A stretch of 64,000 bases of DNA from Pogostemon cablin (Eukaryota > Streptophyta > Magnoliopsida > Lamiales > Lamiaceae): assembly GCA_023678885.1 (NCBI GenBank), contig CM042986.1, positions 2,976,001 through 3,040,000 on the forward strand. Reading direction: 5' to 3'. Under the pieces are notes generated by a model that saw only the letters and a list, made by a program, of their open reading frames with translations, searched no databases and was not told the origin of the DNA. Positions 1 to 11,959 of the stretch are shown here, piece after piece (positions within the stretch are counted from its first letter, which is position 1; each line of letters begins with the position of its first letter). The translations under genes were made by a program, and so were the position numbers.

Positions 1-705
1 AAATGCAAATTGAATTTGGCAACTAATAGAACTGAATGATTGATTTGCGATAAAGCTTAATAGCATACGTGTATAATTGTTCTGGGATCTAAATTATTGA
101 AAATAACGTAAATAAATGTACTGGGATCAAAATTATTGAAAATAAAACCAAGTTAATCAATAAACATAATAAATTTCAGCCTTGACCAATCAAAATAAAA
201 GAAGTGGATTTGTAGATGTATAAAGTAAACATTTGAATTATTAACAGATTGGAAGAGGAGTTATGCATGTTCTTGAGGTGAAATAAGAATGTCTGGAGCG
301 ACTGAGATGGCTCACCTCCACTAACATTAAAAAAAGTAAAAAAGAAACAAAAAAAATGATCTGGACGGGTGTGTAACAATTTGTTCTTCACCCGTACGTG
401 TTTACCAGGTTTCATCTTCCACAAAAATAATCTGAAAAATTATCAATCTCTCTCCCCCTATTACCCCAAGCACACTAATGGATAGCCGTGTGTAAGCTCG
501 TCGAAGCCACTGCAACTGAGATTGAGACGAATTGAAGGCGGATCTTACCTTTGACATCCAAATATTGACAGAAATATTCTTCGTTAATCAAGTTGATCGT
601 GGCCAAGATGCTTTGTCCAGCACATGAGAGAACTGAAATCAGGTAATACGCTGCTCTATGTTCATCGCCTCGACTTTTATGGGGATCAAACAACGTGGTG
701 TTGTT
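1..705. other. 3' flank of GAUT7, no gene seen
   Basis: This holds the likely 3' UTR of the GAUT7 gene and AT-rich flank. A direct near-repeat of about 25 bases (around 83-108 and 119-143, 'ctgggatc(t/a)aaattattgaaaata') is visible. No coding exon could be supported on either strand. Confidence 0.5.
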
Positions 706-3700
706 CTACTGATTCACGTTGCAGTCGCTCAAGTACTGATTTTGTGTGTTTAAAAACTTCTTCCAGAGATTTCTGTATTTAGGAATGCCAAGATCTAGCC
801 ATGGTTTCATGCTCCCATCGAAATGCAGTATTGCTGCTGAGCTGAGTGCGACGGTATCAATTCCATAATTATACCCCAGACCTGATATCATCCAACTGTC
901 ATCCAAAGCGTAAACTAGACCGCTAAAGGTAAGTAAGCTAGCACTTAATGCAGTAGTTTCAGATTGTTCTTCACCACTGTTTTCCTGCTACCACCACCAA
1001 AACAGAGAAAAAGCAATCATTAGAAATGTGCATGGTTATGCATGACACCATAACATTAACAACAAAAGCACAAGCAGAATTAGTTAATCATCCATGTTTT
1101 AGCTCATTCCTATTTCCTCAACTTGTGAAGTCAAAATTTAGACATCTACTGGGAATGTTAAATCCCCCACACATATTCTCGACAGGGTGATTTCCATTCC
1201 AGGCCAGATTTTATCAATTTCAGATGGGAATTGACTACTAAAATGTTGATTATTTGGTTGTTTAGAAGGCAATATGCAGACAAAATTCACATAAGAATTG
1301 GTTGAAGGAGAAATCAGAACTCCTCCAGCTGCTTTCTATCTGGCTCTAATTTAGATTCCTGAAGCATCATTGTAGCATGAAGTTTGTGGCTTTAACAAGC
1401 CCACCAAAATCCCTTGACTGCTATGTCTCCACATCTGAAGAAACTTGACCACTAAAATATGTAGATATTTTATGAAATACATTACCCTAGCAGTTACAGG
1501 CCAATAAAAATTTCTACTCTCTCATGCATATACTTTCACAATTTTTCTTCCCTTCTTTTGCATTATCCTCTAATCTCTCTCTTCTTGTTTCCGAATTTTC
1601 TTCAGTCTGCACTACTTCCTCTCCCAATCAATCTACTCTATTGGCCCTCAATAAAGAAGTTCTACCAACATTTTCTAGTATCAGCCATGTAAAATGCAGA
1701 AAGTAAAGCATTTTGAAGATTCCAGTTGCTACATGGCCCCAGCAGGAAATATTCGTATTCTCATAGCGTAGATTTTAGCTTAAATCATGTATCTCCTTTA
1801 CATGATAATTACATATTAAATAAAAAAAGTTATATAAATAAGACAAATCAAAATGATAGAATTTGTTAATTTGTTACTCACCTCTTGCACCAATCTCTGA
1901 TATATCCTGGTGAGATTCTGAGTCCTCCACCTAGATAAGTCAACAACATTTACTCCAGATGTCCAAGTACAAGAGTTTCCATCAAAATTATTACTAGGCA
2001 AGATCGATTTCAGATGAGACAACTTCACCGCACAGAATTGTGCAGCACCATTCACTTTCCCTCCCATGTTAAGGTTCCAGAGGCCTGACAAGTCTCTCTG
2101 AACAATAACATCATCATCCAGGACCACAACTTTCTCCAAAGACTGAAATATCTCAGGAATGAGATAGAGCGAATGCGAAAACATAGATAGGTATTGCGTA
2201 TTTATTTGGATAGTTGACATTTTGTCTACCCTACGAAAGGAAATACGAAACTCTTCAGGCAATGACAGATGTGGTGCCACCTTACGATGATTATACAACT
2301 TAAGGTCTTCAATATTCAGCACCTGAACAGCAGCATCCCCATACTTGTTTCTGGAAAACCAAAAATTTATAGCATAGTAATTTTCCCTGTCTGTTAGCAG
2401 ATGAAAAACAAGCTTCCCACTTTCCTGCAAATTAAAATAGAGGCTCATTAATGTCATGATAGCCAAAAAAATATATATGTGGGGGAAAAGGGGGAGGAAG
2501 AGCATATGGACAAAAGAAACAGACGAACTTTCGCATGTAATACGGTTGAGTTGATTGCTACAGATGATGCAAGTATATTTGTAGAGAAGATGACGTAGTG
2601 GTACAAGTCTGGATTTAAGAATTTCTTAGCCATTGCATCCTCAATGTCAAGTGAAGATCTAAAATACTCAACAGTTAATCTCATGGATAAACAATGGAGA
2701 CTCTTGGGCATGGTCTGGACAGCAAGTTTGTAGAGGAACGCACTTTGCTTCCTGTGAAAATTAGCTTCGTCCTCTGTCAGGTCGACTAGCTGTCTGAACT
2801 TCTTATCAACATTATTACAGTCAACTGGGCAAGTCTTTGCCTTTCCTATTACAGCCTCCATCATTGTTAGCCTCTTCTTATTCCTAATGACATATGCAAA
2901 ACCACTCTTCAATATTCCAGATTCAGAAAATAATTTTGTACAGGTAAGTTGAGCGCTTTAATGCAAGACGTCCTATGGGAAAAAAACTCTAATTTCCAAT
3001 CATGGCAAAAAACACCAAGGCATTGAAACATAGATAACCTGGATTGTTCAGGCATGAGCATTATTGATGGCTATCACAGCAATATGCTTTACCTTAAATT
3101 GCATTTATATGTTCAGAAGTCACAGGTATAAATGCACAATGATAGTACGAATCATCTAAACTTGAAAAAGCCATGTCAAAAAGAATCACTGAAAATACAC
3201 AGATAGTCCCATGGTAAATTATTAGCTTTCAGTACCAAACATTTTTTCCTAAAAACCTCTTCAGGCATTACCTTTGACTCACATTTATTTCCCTTTCTGT
3301 GTTTTCAATAGTTTTTTCCCTCCCAACATATTTACTATTAAAATACACCTGTACTTTTAACTGATAATTAATTCATGGAAACACCCTTGAATCCGAATAC
3401 TAATGTTATTATAAATGGGCTAAAGAAGTAATCATACATTAATGCTCTCTTTGTGTACAGGCTTCTTTATTTGTAACAGGAAATGTTTCAGTAGTTAAAG
3501 CAGCAGCGGAAAAATACACTGAAACACAAAACTTGAATATACAAAACAATTATTATTATAATAAAAAACTTTTAAAAAAATCAAGCTTTAGAACCCAACC
3601 TAATTGTGAAATTAATGTAATATAGGTCCAGTTAAAAAGCACCCCTCAGGACAGGCAGAAAAAGGAGACAAATGGAAAGGAGATGACAGATAAAATAAAA

Positions 3701-6700
3701 ATACAGACGGAATGCACTAAAAGAAGATCAGATACAAGCGTGAACATACGGAGATGGAAGATCTTTATCTGTGGTAGCCTCGCTAAGAACACGTTCAAAG
3801 TCCTGGATATTTTGCTTCATTTCATGAGACAATTTATCAAATTTGGGAAGTTTGGCAATACTTGGATAGTAGGCACGAGCAACAAAAAGTAGATCCTTCA
3901 TCCTCTTCACAACACTGTCTTCCATTTTTTCCCTGTGCTCTTGGCGCCACAAGCAGTAACTCCCAAATTTAAGTTCACAAGTCACTTCACTATCATCAGC
4001 ACCAGTTGTCTTCCCAGAGATCTTATCTCCAGCAAGGGACCCACCACTCTGAAATACCACTTAAACCAATTTATATTAAAGCACTAAAATCAATGTAAAG
4101 TAAATACTTCCAGTGGCAAATGATGCACATGGAGTTTTGACAAACCCAAATATCTCAGAGAAATACCTTTGTAGTCTGTTTAGGTAAATCAGCTGACTCA
4201 GGAAAATCTGTAACCAAGCAAGATGAAAATAAAAACTAATCACTACAATGTATCTGAGGACATTAATTCAAATTATTAGGGCACACTCTTTTATACTTGG
4301 TTGCACATAGATATTCTACCTTTCGGGTCATTCCTAGTTTCCTTGACAGAGTTATTTCCAATACCCTGCCAAGATTTAAGGAAAGGGATTACAGCTATGG
4401 AATTTCAATACAAATATATCACATCACCAACAAGCCAATGCGACTTATACAAGCATCATGCAGTTACTTATATAAAAAAAAAAATGTTGCTGAGTAAAGC
4501 TTTCCATTGAATGATAAATCATTTACTCCATCAACGAGGTTCCACGAATCACATGGCTCCACTTTTGATACTTTTTACAGCTATAGATTTTCAAGTGATT
4601 AATTTAAACCTGTGCATGCAGTTTTACATAGCAAAAAAGTAGTGAATTTTCAAATAAATATTTGAACTCTTGAAGTTTGATTAGTAAGTCACTAACACCC
4701 TAATCATTAATAAGTAGTTACTTTCTTGAAGAAGGCAGACGTTATCCAGCATGAGACCCTTTCACATAGTTTCGTACAAAATCCATTGAAAATATACTAG
4801 AGATCTAACATTTAAAACACTCTTGATGTGGAGAAGTGAAAAAATGTATCACAGTTAATTGAGAAACTTAATATCAAATGCCAATGGTTAACTCTCAAAT
4901 GAGGGAACCGTGTCTTCAGAAACTGGTCTGTAATTAAAATATCTGAATTACAATATAGAAAAATACTGTATATTAGTTCAAAAGGTACTATGGTCTTACA
5001 TGAATAAATCACCTATATTTCCACAAGTACCTAGTAAAATGCATTAATGATGTAACAAATTAGGAAAACATCAAAAGGAGAATCTTCATTCTAGAATAAG
5101 GCAATGATTCTGAAAAATAAGCAAGTGACTTGCATGTTATTGACAAAGCAGACATCAATATAATATTATCAATTTCCCTTTGTAAACAAATGCTAACTAG
5201 CTCCAGGAAGTTGCTCAAGGTTAATATTCACTAAGAAGTTGAAAGATAGGACAATAGAGAAAAGGACAAAAGGAAGGATGATACATATAACATCATTGTT
5301 TAGTTTGGAGAAAACTACTAACAATCAGCATTCTAATCACACACAATACATTGATGCGTATCAAAGCTGCAGTTTCTTTCAGTGGTTTTAGAAAATTATA
5401 GAAACAGTTAAGGAGAAAAAGTCATATTTAAACTAAATTAAATTAAGCTGCAGGGGACTGTAAGAAAAAAAGAGAATCCAATGGACTATTAAGATCATTA
5501 AAACATAAGAAATGAGGTCAATTTTATGAATCAATTCAAAACAACAGAAGTCTTAATTCAAAGCATGTAATCTAAATCCCAAGGATCAAAGTGAGACAGT
5601 TCTCCATTTTTCTACTAAAACAACAAAAAATACTTCTGCCACTTTCAGCAAGATAGTTTAATGTCATTGGTCAGTTGGAACTTGTTCCTTCAAAAAATCA
5701 AACATTAGTCCTAATCGCATCAGCACCTATGTCACCCTATAAAGCTACCACTTAATTACAAATGATATTCGGCAATAATACGCATTCCAGTAAGAACCTA
5801 AGATTAGCATAATCAAAACTATCAAGGAGCTGGAAGTATTTAAACCATCAAAGCACAGAAAACAGACCTCTGGAAAACTTGGAGCAAACCTATTAATGAT
5901 ATCATCCATGTGTTTTGATTGGTGTACCTAACATAAAAGAAGAACGAAGTAAAAACAAGTAGAATGAAGAAAAAGATGCGTCAGAAGGTTTAATTGTCTA
6001 GAGAAACATAAAAATATTATCAAAACATAATCTTATAGGCTACAATGTTCCATACCTTGGATTGGTTTCTTGTAAGAGCATCATCCTGCTGATCATAAAC
6101 CCTTATATGAGTCTAATGTCACCAAGACACATATAAAGAGAAAATAAAGAACAATCAGTCTCTGATCATCAATGCCATACAGTAAATAAAAGATAGTAAA
6201 ATAAATCTCTCTCAACATCCATGTAGAAATCGAGAAGTTCTTACTGAGGCTGAGTTCCGTTGTTCATTGCCATAACCTGTGAAACAGTCGAGATTTAAAT
6301 TTAGAACAAGTAATGCACATCCGTATCTCTGAAATTTAGTACAGCCACAGAAGCGTATCAGCAGTACAGAACTCAACTACACACAATACCGTTGTCATAT
6401 AAGAAATTAATGAAGGATAAAATAATTAAGATTCAAATTCAATCTGAGTCCATTAAAAAATCTCGGTAAGCAATGACAGATCGTAACCTGATTCAAATCT
6501 AGAATCTAAAGTGAAGAAAACAGATCTAATCAGAGGAAAAAAGGAAAAGGTAACAATTAAAAAAGAGGATTACCGGTGGTGGGATGGAAACCGCTGTGGA
6601 GGCCGAGCAAGAAGACGAGTGGTACGAGCATTGACAGAAATACTAGGCCGAGCACCGCTATAACGAGACCTCTCCATCTTCTCTTCGCCGGAAGGGAGTA

Positions 6701-6727
6701 CGACGATGAAACACCGCCACCCTTCAT
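706..6727 (-). CDS. GAUT7: GAUT7-like galacturonosyltransferase (GT8 family), Golgi pectin synthesis
   Basis: Spliced gene on the minus strand. Exons read: 6574-6727, 6245-6276, 6056-6112, 5868-5927, 4167-4207, 3750-4048, 2529-2883, 1882-2424 and 706-984 (stop TAG). All introns are GT-AG. The start MKGGGVSS is followed by a basic patch and one hydrophobic segment (about residues 18-44), as in a type II Golgi membrane protein. Then come the conserved FGSYCLW and ARAYYPSIAKLP blocks, the GT8 metal site VVVLDDDV, and the C-terminal ILHFDGSMKPW motif. In Arabidopsis GAUT7 has little activity of its own and anchors GAUT1 in the Golgi homogalacturonan synthase complex; that role here is inferred from homology. 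The summed exons are 1820 nt, one short of a closed frame, and the mismatch lies between the fourth exon and the 41-nt fifth exon. A small exon in the 1.66-kb intron (4208-5867), or a different boundary, is probably missing from this model. The C-terminal exons are the surest part. Confidence 0.9.
4208..5867 (-). other. Long GAUT7 intron, possibly hiding a small exon
   Basis: This is the longest intron of the GAUT7 gene. The flanking exons disagree by one nucleotide of phase, so an exon of length 3n+1 may lie here. It would encode part of the variable stem region, which differs widely between species. I could not pick it out by eye. Confidence 0.4.
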
Positions 6728-7080
6728 ACCTCGCTCCTTTTCACACTTGCCTTCTCCACTTCTTATCAGATTTTGATTCCAATGAATTTAGCTTTTCTGT
6801 TGAGGAGATCTCAATAAACCAGCAACCACATTCTCAATTACCTTCCATCCGCGGGAAATCCAACGATAAATGCAATCCAATCTGATTCAAAACTTGTGAA
6901 ATTCGCAGGTTCTACTCTCTGCGGGCGTTCATCAGAGTACGAATCTCGCACTTCAGTTCATCGTTCATCCCCTCTTAAGATCAATTAATGGAGGCTTATT
7001 GAAGCAGAGAATAGAGATGGAGAGAGAAACCAGTAAAAGTAGCGGACGATTACACTTTGCAGTTTGCCCCGACCGAAGTC
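6728..7080 (-). promoter_or_regulatory. 5' UTR and proximal promoter of GAUT7
   Basis: The sequence upstream of the GAUT7 ATG is less AT-rich than the flank beyond it, and on the minus strand carries pyrimidine-rich runs typical of plant leaders (for example the complement of 'gagatggagagagaaacc' near 7013-7031). The transition to very AT-rich DNA near 7080 suggests that transcription starts in this interval. No clear TATA box was identified. Confidence 0.4.
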
Positions 7081-7688
7081 AGTTCCTTATACATTTACTA
7101 CCCTTTTAACCATCAATTGCCATATTTACGCTTTTGTCCTCGTATTATCAACCTCCATCTATTAGTTTATGCCCTATATGGACACCGCAATTAACATACG
7201 TAAATTAGTTTTTTAAGTAAAATAAAGTAAATTATTTTGCGTAATTAAAAAAATAAAATTATTGGGTTTAATTAATAAAAATTAAAAAGGGTGTGATATT
7301 TTTATATAATTATTATAATGTTTTGGGATTACTAATGCCGTGGAGTGTTATTATTTTAAAATTAGTATACTAAAATAATGGGAAGGATAAATAAAATCTG
7401 TGAAAAATAACTTTGGACAGAAAGGTAATTCCAAAACTCAAGTCATAACAATATAATAATCATTATTAATTGACTATTATCTAATGCATTAACTCTTCTA
7501 ATTATTGTCTATTTTCATTTAATAAATACGACATTTGACGCTCTTGAAAATATAGATAATTTCATAATTAGGTCAATCTATTGATGAGGATCACCGAATC
7601 ATCAATTTTTTTTTCCATCTTAAATCATTTATAAAAATTTAATGATAGAAGAAATTATTTTTTGAGTATTTTCAAAAGGTAAAAACTT

Positions 7689-7932
7689 GTGTGCATCGGG
7701 TGCACGGATGCACACTCATGTGCCTTTAGAATTTTGTGTTAAATTGTATACCCTTTAGTATAAAGATGTATATCCTTTATTTCCTGAAGAAAAATAAAAA
7801 ATATTAATAAAAAGTGTATACTCTTTATAACAAAATAATGTATCCTTATTAATTAAAGTGTACACTCTTTAGAACAAAATAATGTACTCTTATCTACAAT
7901 ACTAAACTCTAAAGGCGCACGCAAGTCTCACT
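7689..7932 (-). mobile_element. GTGCACC-ended inverted-repeat element, copy 1
   Basis: A non-coding element of about 245 bp. Its left end (tgcatcgggtgcacggatgc, then cctttagaatttt) is mirrored at its right end (actaaactctaaaggcgcacgc). The interior matches the reverse complement of 18848-19065 closely, including 'ttttgtgttaaattgtata' and 'tagtataaagatgt'. The two are therefore inverted copies of one family. No transposase is encoded, so this is MITE-like. The superfamily is not determined. Confidence 0.75.
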
Positions 7933-8173
7933 CTTTTCAAAATTATTATTCCATTCAATTATTTTAAATAATTACAAAATTTACTATAATTAATTATTAG
8001 TGTTTTTAATTTTGTAATTAATAATTAAATTGTGTATTGTTATTTAGGATATGCAAAGCAATTTAAGTTAGTAGAAGTATGCTTATGTATTGAATTAAAA
8101 AATTTTAACATGAGTTCTTTCCTAAGAGATTCACATACACTTAATATGTTTGTGTGGCTATCAATTACGAAAT

Positions 8174-8758
8174 GGAGCAAACTATTTGCACCCCAAAATT
8201 ACTGAATATACCTCAAAAATATTTAAATTGACATAATTATCTTTATAAAATTTATATCTATTCGTTTACAACAACCAAACAGTTATCCATCTTATGTGTT
8301 CGGTTGCAGCAACCGAACAAAATAAAGATTCATCTATCTTATCCGTTCAGTTGCTGCAACCGAACCTAACAAATAATTCATTTATCTTATATGTTCGGTT
8401 GCAACAATTGAACAGAACAAGATTTGTAATTTTTTTAATTTATATCTACATTATCGAATAGATAAGACAACAGATAAGTTTCATGAATCACCATTCGATG
8501 ATGTCCATGAAATTTATTTGTTATCTTATCTATTCGGCAATGTTGATATGAATTAAAAAAATTATAAATCTTATTTTGTTTGGTTGCTGCAACCGAATAC
8601 ATAAATGAATTATGTTCGATTGTTGCAACCGAACGATTTGTTAGATGACTGTTCGGTTGCAACAACCGAACATATATACATTTTATAAGGGTAATTATGT
8701 CAATTTAATATTTTTTTGGGGGCATGTTCAGTAATTTTGGGGTGCGAATATCCGCTCC
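8174..8758. mobile_element. 585-bp foldback element built from GTTCGGTTGC palindromes
   Basis: The left 80 bases (ggagcaaactatttgcacccc, then aaaattactgaatatacctc) are matched by the reverse complement of the right 80 bases (agggagcggatattcgcacccc, then aaaattactgaacatgcccc). Pairing continues inward through 'attgacataatta' and meets at a central inverted repeat around 8430-8570. The arms carry seven or more copies of the palindrome 'ttcggttgcagcaaccgaa' and its variants. It has no coding capacity. Almost the whole unit could form one long hairpin, as in foldback elements or long-TIR MITEs. Confidence 0.85.
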
Positions 8759-8943
8759 CTTACAGAATTGATAAATTTTAAAAATTAATATGCTAATTTT
8801 AAAATTTAAATCTGCCTTGTATTAATTTAAAAAACAGTTTAATTTCATTGACTAAAAAATGTAATTTCTCGTAGATATTACTGGCTTGATGACTTGTGTA
8901 CGTTGGTGATGGGATGAAATTGTCAAATAACTAAAGTGTATAT

Positions 8944-9236
8944 TGGGTGCACCCGGTGCAAGAGTGCACCCATATGTGTATACATTTTTATTTTATTTTG
9001 TATACATATTATTTTATTTGGTATACGTGTTTTGTAATAATTGTATACTTTTTTCATATTAATTTTTCATTAAAAAAATTAACATCCATATGTGTATAAC
9101 ATTTTATTGAATATTATATACAATTTTTCATTAAAAAAATTAACAATTAAATTGTATACATTTTTACTCTTAATTATATATGTTTTTGTTTATATTTGTA
9201 TGTGGGTGCACCCTATCTTTAGGTGCACCTGGGTTT
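8944..9236. mobile_element. GTGCACC-ended inverted-repeat element, copy 2 (diverged)
   Basis: The left end 'tgggtgcacccggtgcaaga' and 'gtgcacccatatgtgtatac' is mirrored by 'gtatgtgggtgcaccctatc' and 'aggtgcacctgggtttacac' at the right. The interior is an AT-rich tract with repeated 'tgtatac' and 'ttttcattaaaaaaattaac' runs. The ends resemble the 7689 and 18848 elements, but the interior differs. It is non-coding. Confidence 0.65.
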
Positions 9237-9317
9237 ACACGGTAAATTGCCAATAACAAAATAAATAAATACTGACTAATGATATAAACTTTTAAAAGTC
9301 TTACCTAATTTTGAAAA

Positions 9318-9412
9318 ATAAGTAAGTTTGATAGATTCACAAAATTTTGAAAAATAAGTAAGTTTGATAGATTCACAAAAATAAGTAAGTTTGAAAAATA
9401 AGTAAGTCTAAG
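9318..9412. repeat. Short tandem repeat, about 35-bp unit
   Basis: The unit 'tttgaaaaataagtaagttt' followed by 'gatagattcacaaaa' occurs about two and a half times, with a truncated extra copy. Direct and nearly perfect, it looks like a recent tandem duplication in non-coding DNA. Confidence 0.8.
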
Positions 9413-10189
9413 GAAGGAAATGGAGGATATATTATTTCACAATCAATCAAAAAAAAAAATTTTTAATTAAAAATTTACCTAATCTTAAAATATTTTTAAT
9501 TTTTTTAATTTTGAATATTTTTTAAATAAAAATTATATCAAATTAATCGGTATCTCATGATCTTCAATTTAACATCCATATTGCTAATATAATATAATTC
9601 AAGTAATATTATTCTCAAATTACATGAATATTTTTTTTAATTTTTATTATACTTATAGGGAAAGATTTTAATTAATGAGTGTCATCACTATAAATAAGGA
9701 TGATATGTAATTTTCTTATTTATTTTAATTTTGATTTAAGTTTATAATAAATTAAAATAAATAATTAAATAAAATAATTATGGATAAATTTGATTGATAG
9801 TGTACACAAAAATAAAAATTGATATCCAAAGTTATCAATAAACATTCAATCACATTCTTTATATTTTATTTTTTAAAAATCTATTTCATCCAAAATTTTA
9901 GAAGTTTTATAACTTTTAAAAATTAAGTTTATTATTAATAAAAATTATATCAAATTAATTATCTTTTTACTATCTTTAAAACGACACGCATAGTGATATA
10001 TATAGAACACAATTTTAACTATGTAATTAAAAGATGAATATTTATATATTATGAGATGAGATAATCATATATTTAATTAATAGTTATAAATTTTATTTAA
10101 CCATATTTGTTAAATATTTATTTAAAATAATATAATATAATTTAATTTATATATAATTAATATCAATGTAATTTTTGGCTAATTATTCT

Positions 10190-10412
10190 GTGCACATGGG
10201 TACACTGTGCACCCACTTTCAGAAATGTATATAATTATGAATAAAAATATATACAATTATGAATAAAAATGTATATACTATATGATTTTCTGTTAGTTTT
10301 TTAATGAAAAATTAAATATAAAAAAACTATATAATCATTAAGAAATATATATAAAAAATTGAATTAAAACTTATATACATGTAGATGCATTGTGCACCTG
10401 GGTGCACCAAAT
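10190..10412. mobile_element. GTGCACC-ended inverted-repeat element, copy 3 (diverged)
   Basis: The left end 'ctgtgcacatgggtacactg' plus 'tgcaccc' is mirrored by 'gcattgtgcacctgggtgca' at the right. Between them lie repeated 'tatataattatgaataaaaa' units. It resembles the 8944 element in layout and ends. It is non-coding. Confidence 0.6.
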
Positions 10413-11277
10413 ATCAACTATTTTTTTATAGAAGCGATAATACATGTTCTATTCAACGTAAAAAAAAATTTAATTATTATACTTAATCTTAAAGTCAATT
10501 ACAATTATTCTTATTTTAATATTTAATTGAAAATACATTTTTAGATTGATATTTTTTAAGACATGTTATAATAAAATTAATTATGAAAATTATTTTATAT
10601 CTATGTTTAACCCTTAAAATTATGTAAATTCCTAAAATTTCAGTTATGTGTAATAATCATGTCCATATGCGTGCTTGAGGATGATTTATGTAGATTTAAA
10701 AATATTTTTTCATTCACATATTTTGATATCAACAACATTCATGAATCGTTTCATTGCTCCAAACAAATATATTGTTCAGGTACTCTAACCAAACATATAG
10801 TATATTGTTCGAAATATTCTAATCGAACATAATATAAATCTTAATTATTCGGATATTTATGTCTTATTAATTATAAACATTTAAATTTAAATTTTTTAGT
10901 ATGCTTAATAAATTTGGAGATACTAAGAGTCAATCCCATAAAAAATTCGATTATCTCGCGTATTACGCGGGCTTCGTACTAGTAAATATATACATGCATG
11001 ATTACACTGATTATTATTGTTATTTATTAATAGTAGTGAGATCCATGAAACACTTTATTGTATGGTATTAATGTCTCCAAGTGCTACAAACTAAATTAAA
11101 TCTCATAAGTCTGCAGATACTTTTTGGAGAAAAAAAAATTGAAATTCACTAAAAATAAAAATAAACTCATACAGAAATATAATTTGACTCGCATATGAAT
11201 TATGAATTTTTTCTCTATAGTGTGTCTATATACACTAATGAGTAGCCATATTTTTACCATAATATCTTTAATGAGTG

Positions 11278-11345
11278 ATGCTCTGTGCATTCGGGCGCAC
11301 GGAGCACATTCCGTGTGTCTTTGCAATTTTCATGTCTCTTTGTAA
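11278..11345. mobile_element. Solo end of a GTGCACC-type element
   Basis: 'ctctgtgcattcgggcgcac' followed by 'ggagcacattccgtgtgtct' matches one terminus of the 7689/18848 family. No matching opposite end is obvious nearby. It is probably a truncated copy, about 550 bp upstream of the FolD start codon. Confidence 0.5.
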
Positions 11346-11694
11346 TTTAGGATCCTAACAATACATAAGTTTAAATATGATTTGAGAGGGAATGCTTGTG
11401 TTACATGGGGAATTTTTCTTTACATAAAATAATCGTTCGATTAAAATAAAGTTGCAATTGCAAGGGAAAAAAATCGGAACAAAACAACAGGACAATTCGC
11501 AAAGCTCACACATTCGCAACTCCTATCATTTTTCCTTTTTCTTTTTCTTTTTTTCTTTTTTTTGGAAATTGAAATTCATTCCGTGTAAATAAAGCACTAT
11601 ATTGATTCAACTCTCAAATTTCTATACTCCATCATCCATTTCTCGGAGGATTCGCTCACAGGGTTTCGATGATGCTCGCAGAATTTGATTGACA

Positions 11695-11730
11695 ATGGCG
11701 ATTCTCTGCTGCCAAGGCATCTGTGCATGA
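11695..11730 (+). other. Short upstream ORF in the FolD leader
   Basis: An ATG at 11695 opens an 11-codon frame (MAILCCQGICA, then TGA) in the likely 5' UTR. A donor-like 'gtggtaagatct' near 11765 and an acceptor-like 'tagggtttttcag' ending at 11871 suggest a 5' UTR intron downstream of it. No peptide function is implied. Confidence 0.4.
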
Positions 11731-11884
11731 CTTCTGAAATGCGTTTCCGTCGCCATTGAATTGTGGTAAGATCTATTGGCTCATTCTATTGTTTTTCTCT
11801 AGTTCCATAGTTCCTGCAACCCTTCGTAGATCATAGTGCTAAAAAGCAATGCGGTATTAGGGTTTTTCAGTTTTAAAAAGCTCA

Positions 11885-11959
11885 ATGAAAAATGAGTGGA
11901 AGAGTTGTATCAATTGTAGCATCTTCATGGTCGATGCGTGTGGGAAAGAAAAATTTTAA
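11885..11959 (+). other. Upstream ORF overlapping the FolD start codon
   Basis: An ATG at 11885, seven bases before the proposed main ATG at 11892, opens a 24-codon frame that ends at TAA 11957-11959. It lies in a different frame from FolD and overlaps its first 23 codons. If it is in the mature mRNA, ribosomes must leak past it to translate FolD. There is no evidence for the peptide itself. Confidence 0.4.

Larger units (their letters stand above)
7081..11640. other. AT-rich intergenic region with clustered repeats
   Basis: No coding exon is supported between the GAUT7 and FolD genes. The two genes are divergently arranged. The interval contains the foldback, the GTGCACC-ended elements and the short tandem repeat listed separately. 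The remainder is long A/T runs. Confidence 0.7.

Noticed and set aside
3683..3892. Plus-strand ORF opposite GAUT7 exon 6
   Set aside because: The minus frame encodes the conserved FGSYCLW/ARAYYPSIAKLP block, so the plus ORF is a shadow.
7689..9412. CRISPR-like array of short palindromic repeats
   Set aside because: The palindromes form inverted arms of one foldback with irregular spacing, and this is a plant nuclear genome.
11096..11326. 76-codon minus ORF upstream of FolD
   Set aside because: It overlaps the solo end of a GTGCACC-type element, has no family resemblance and is made of AT-rich codons.
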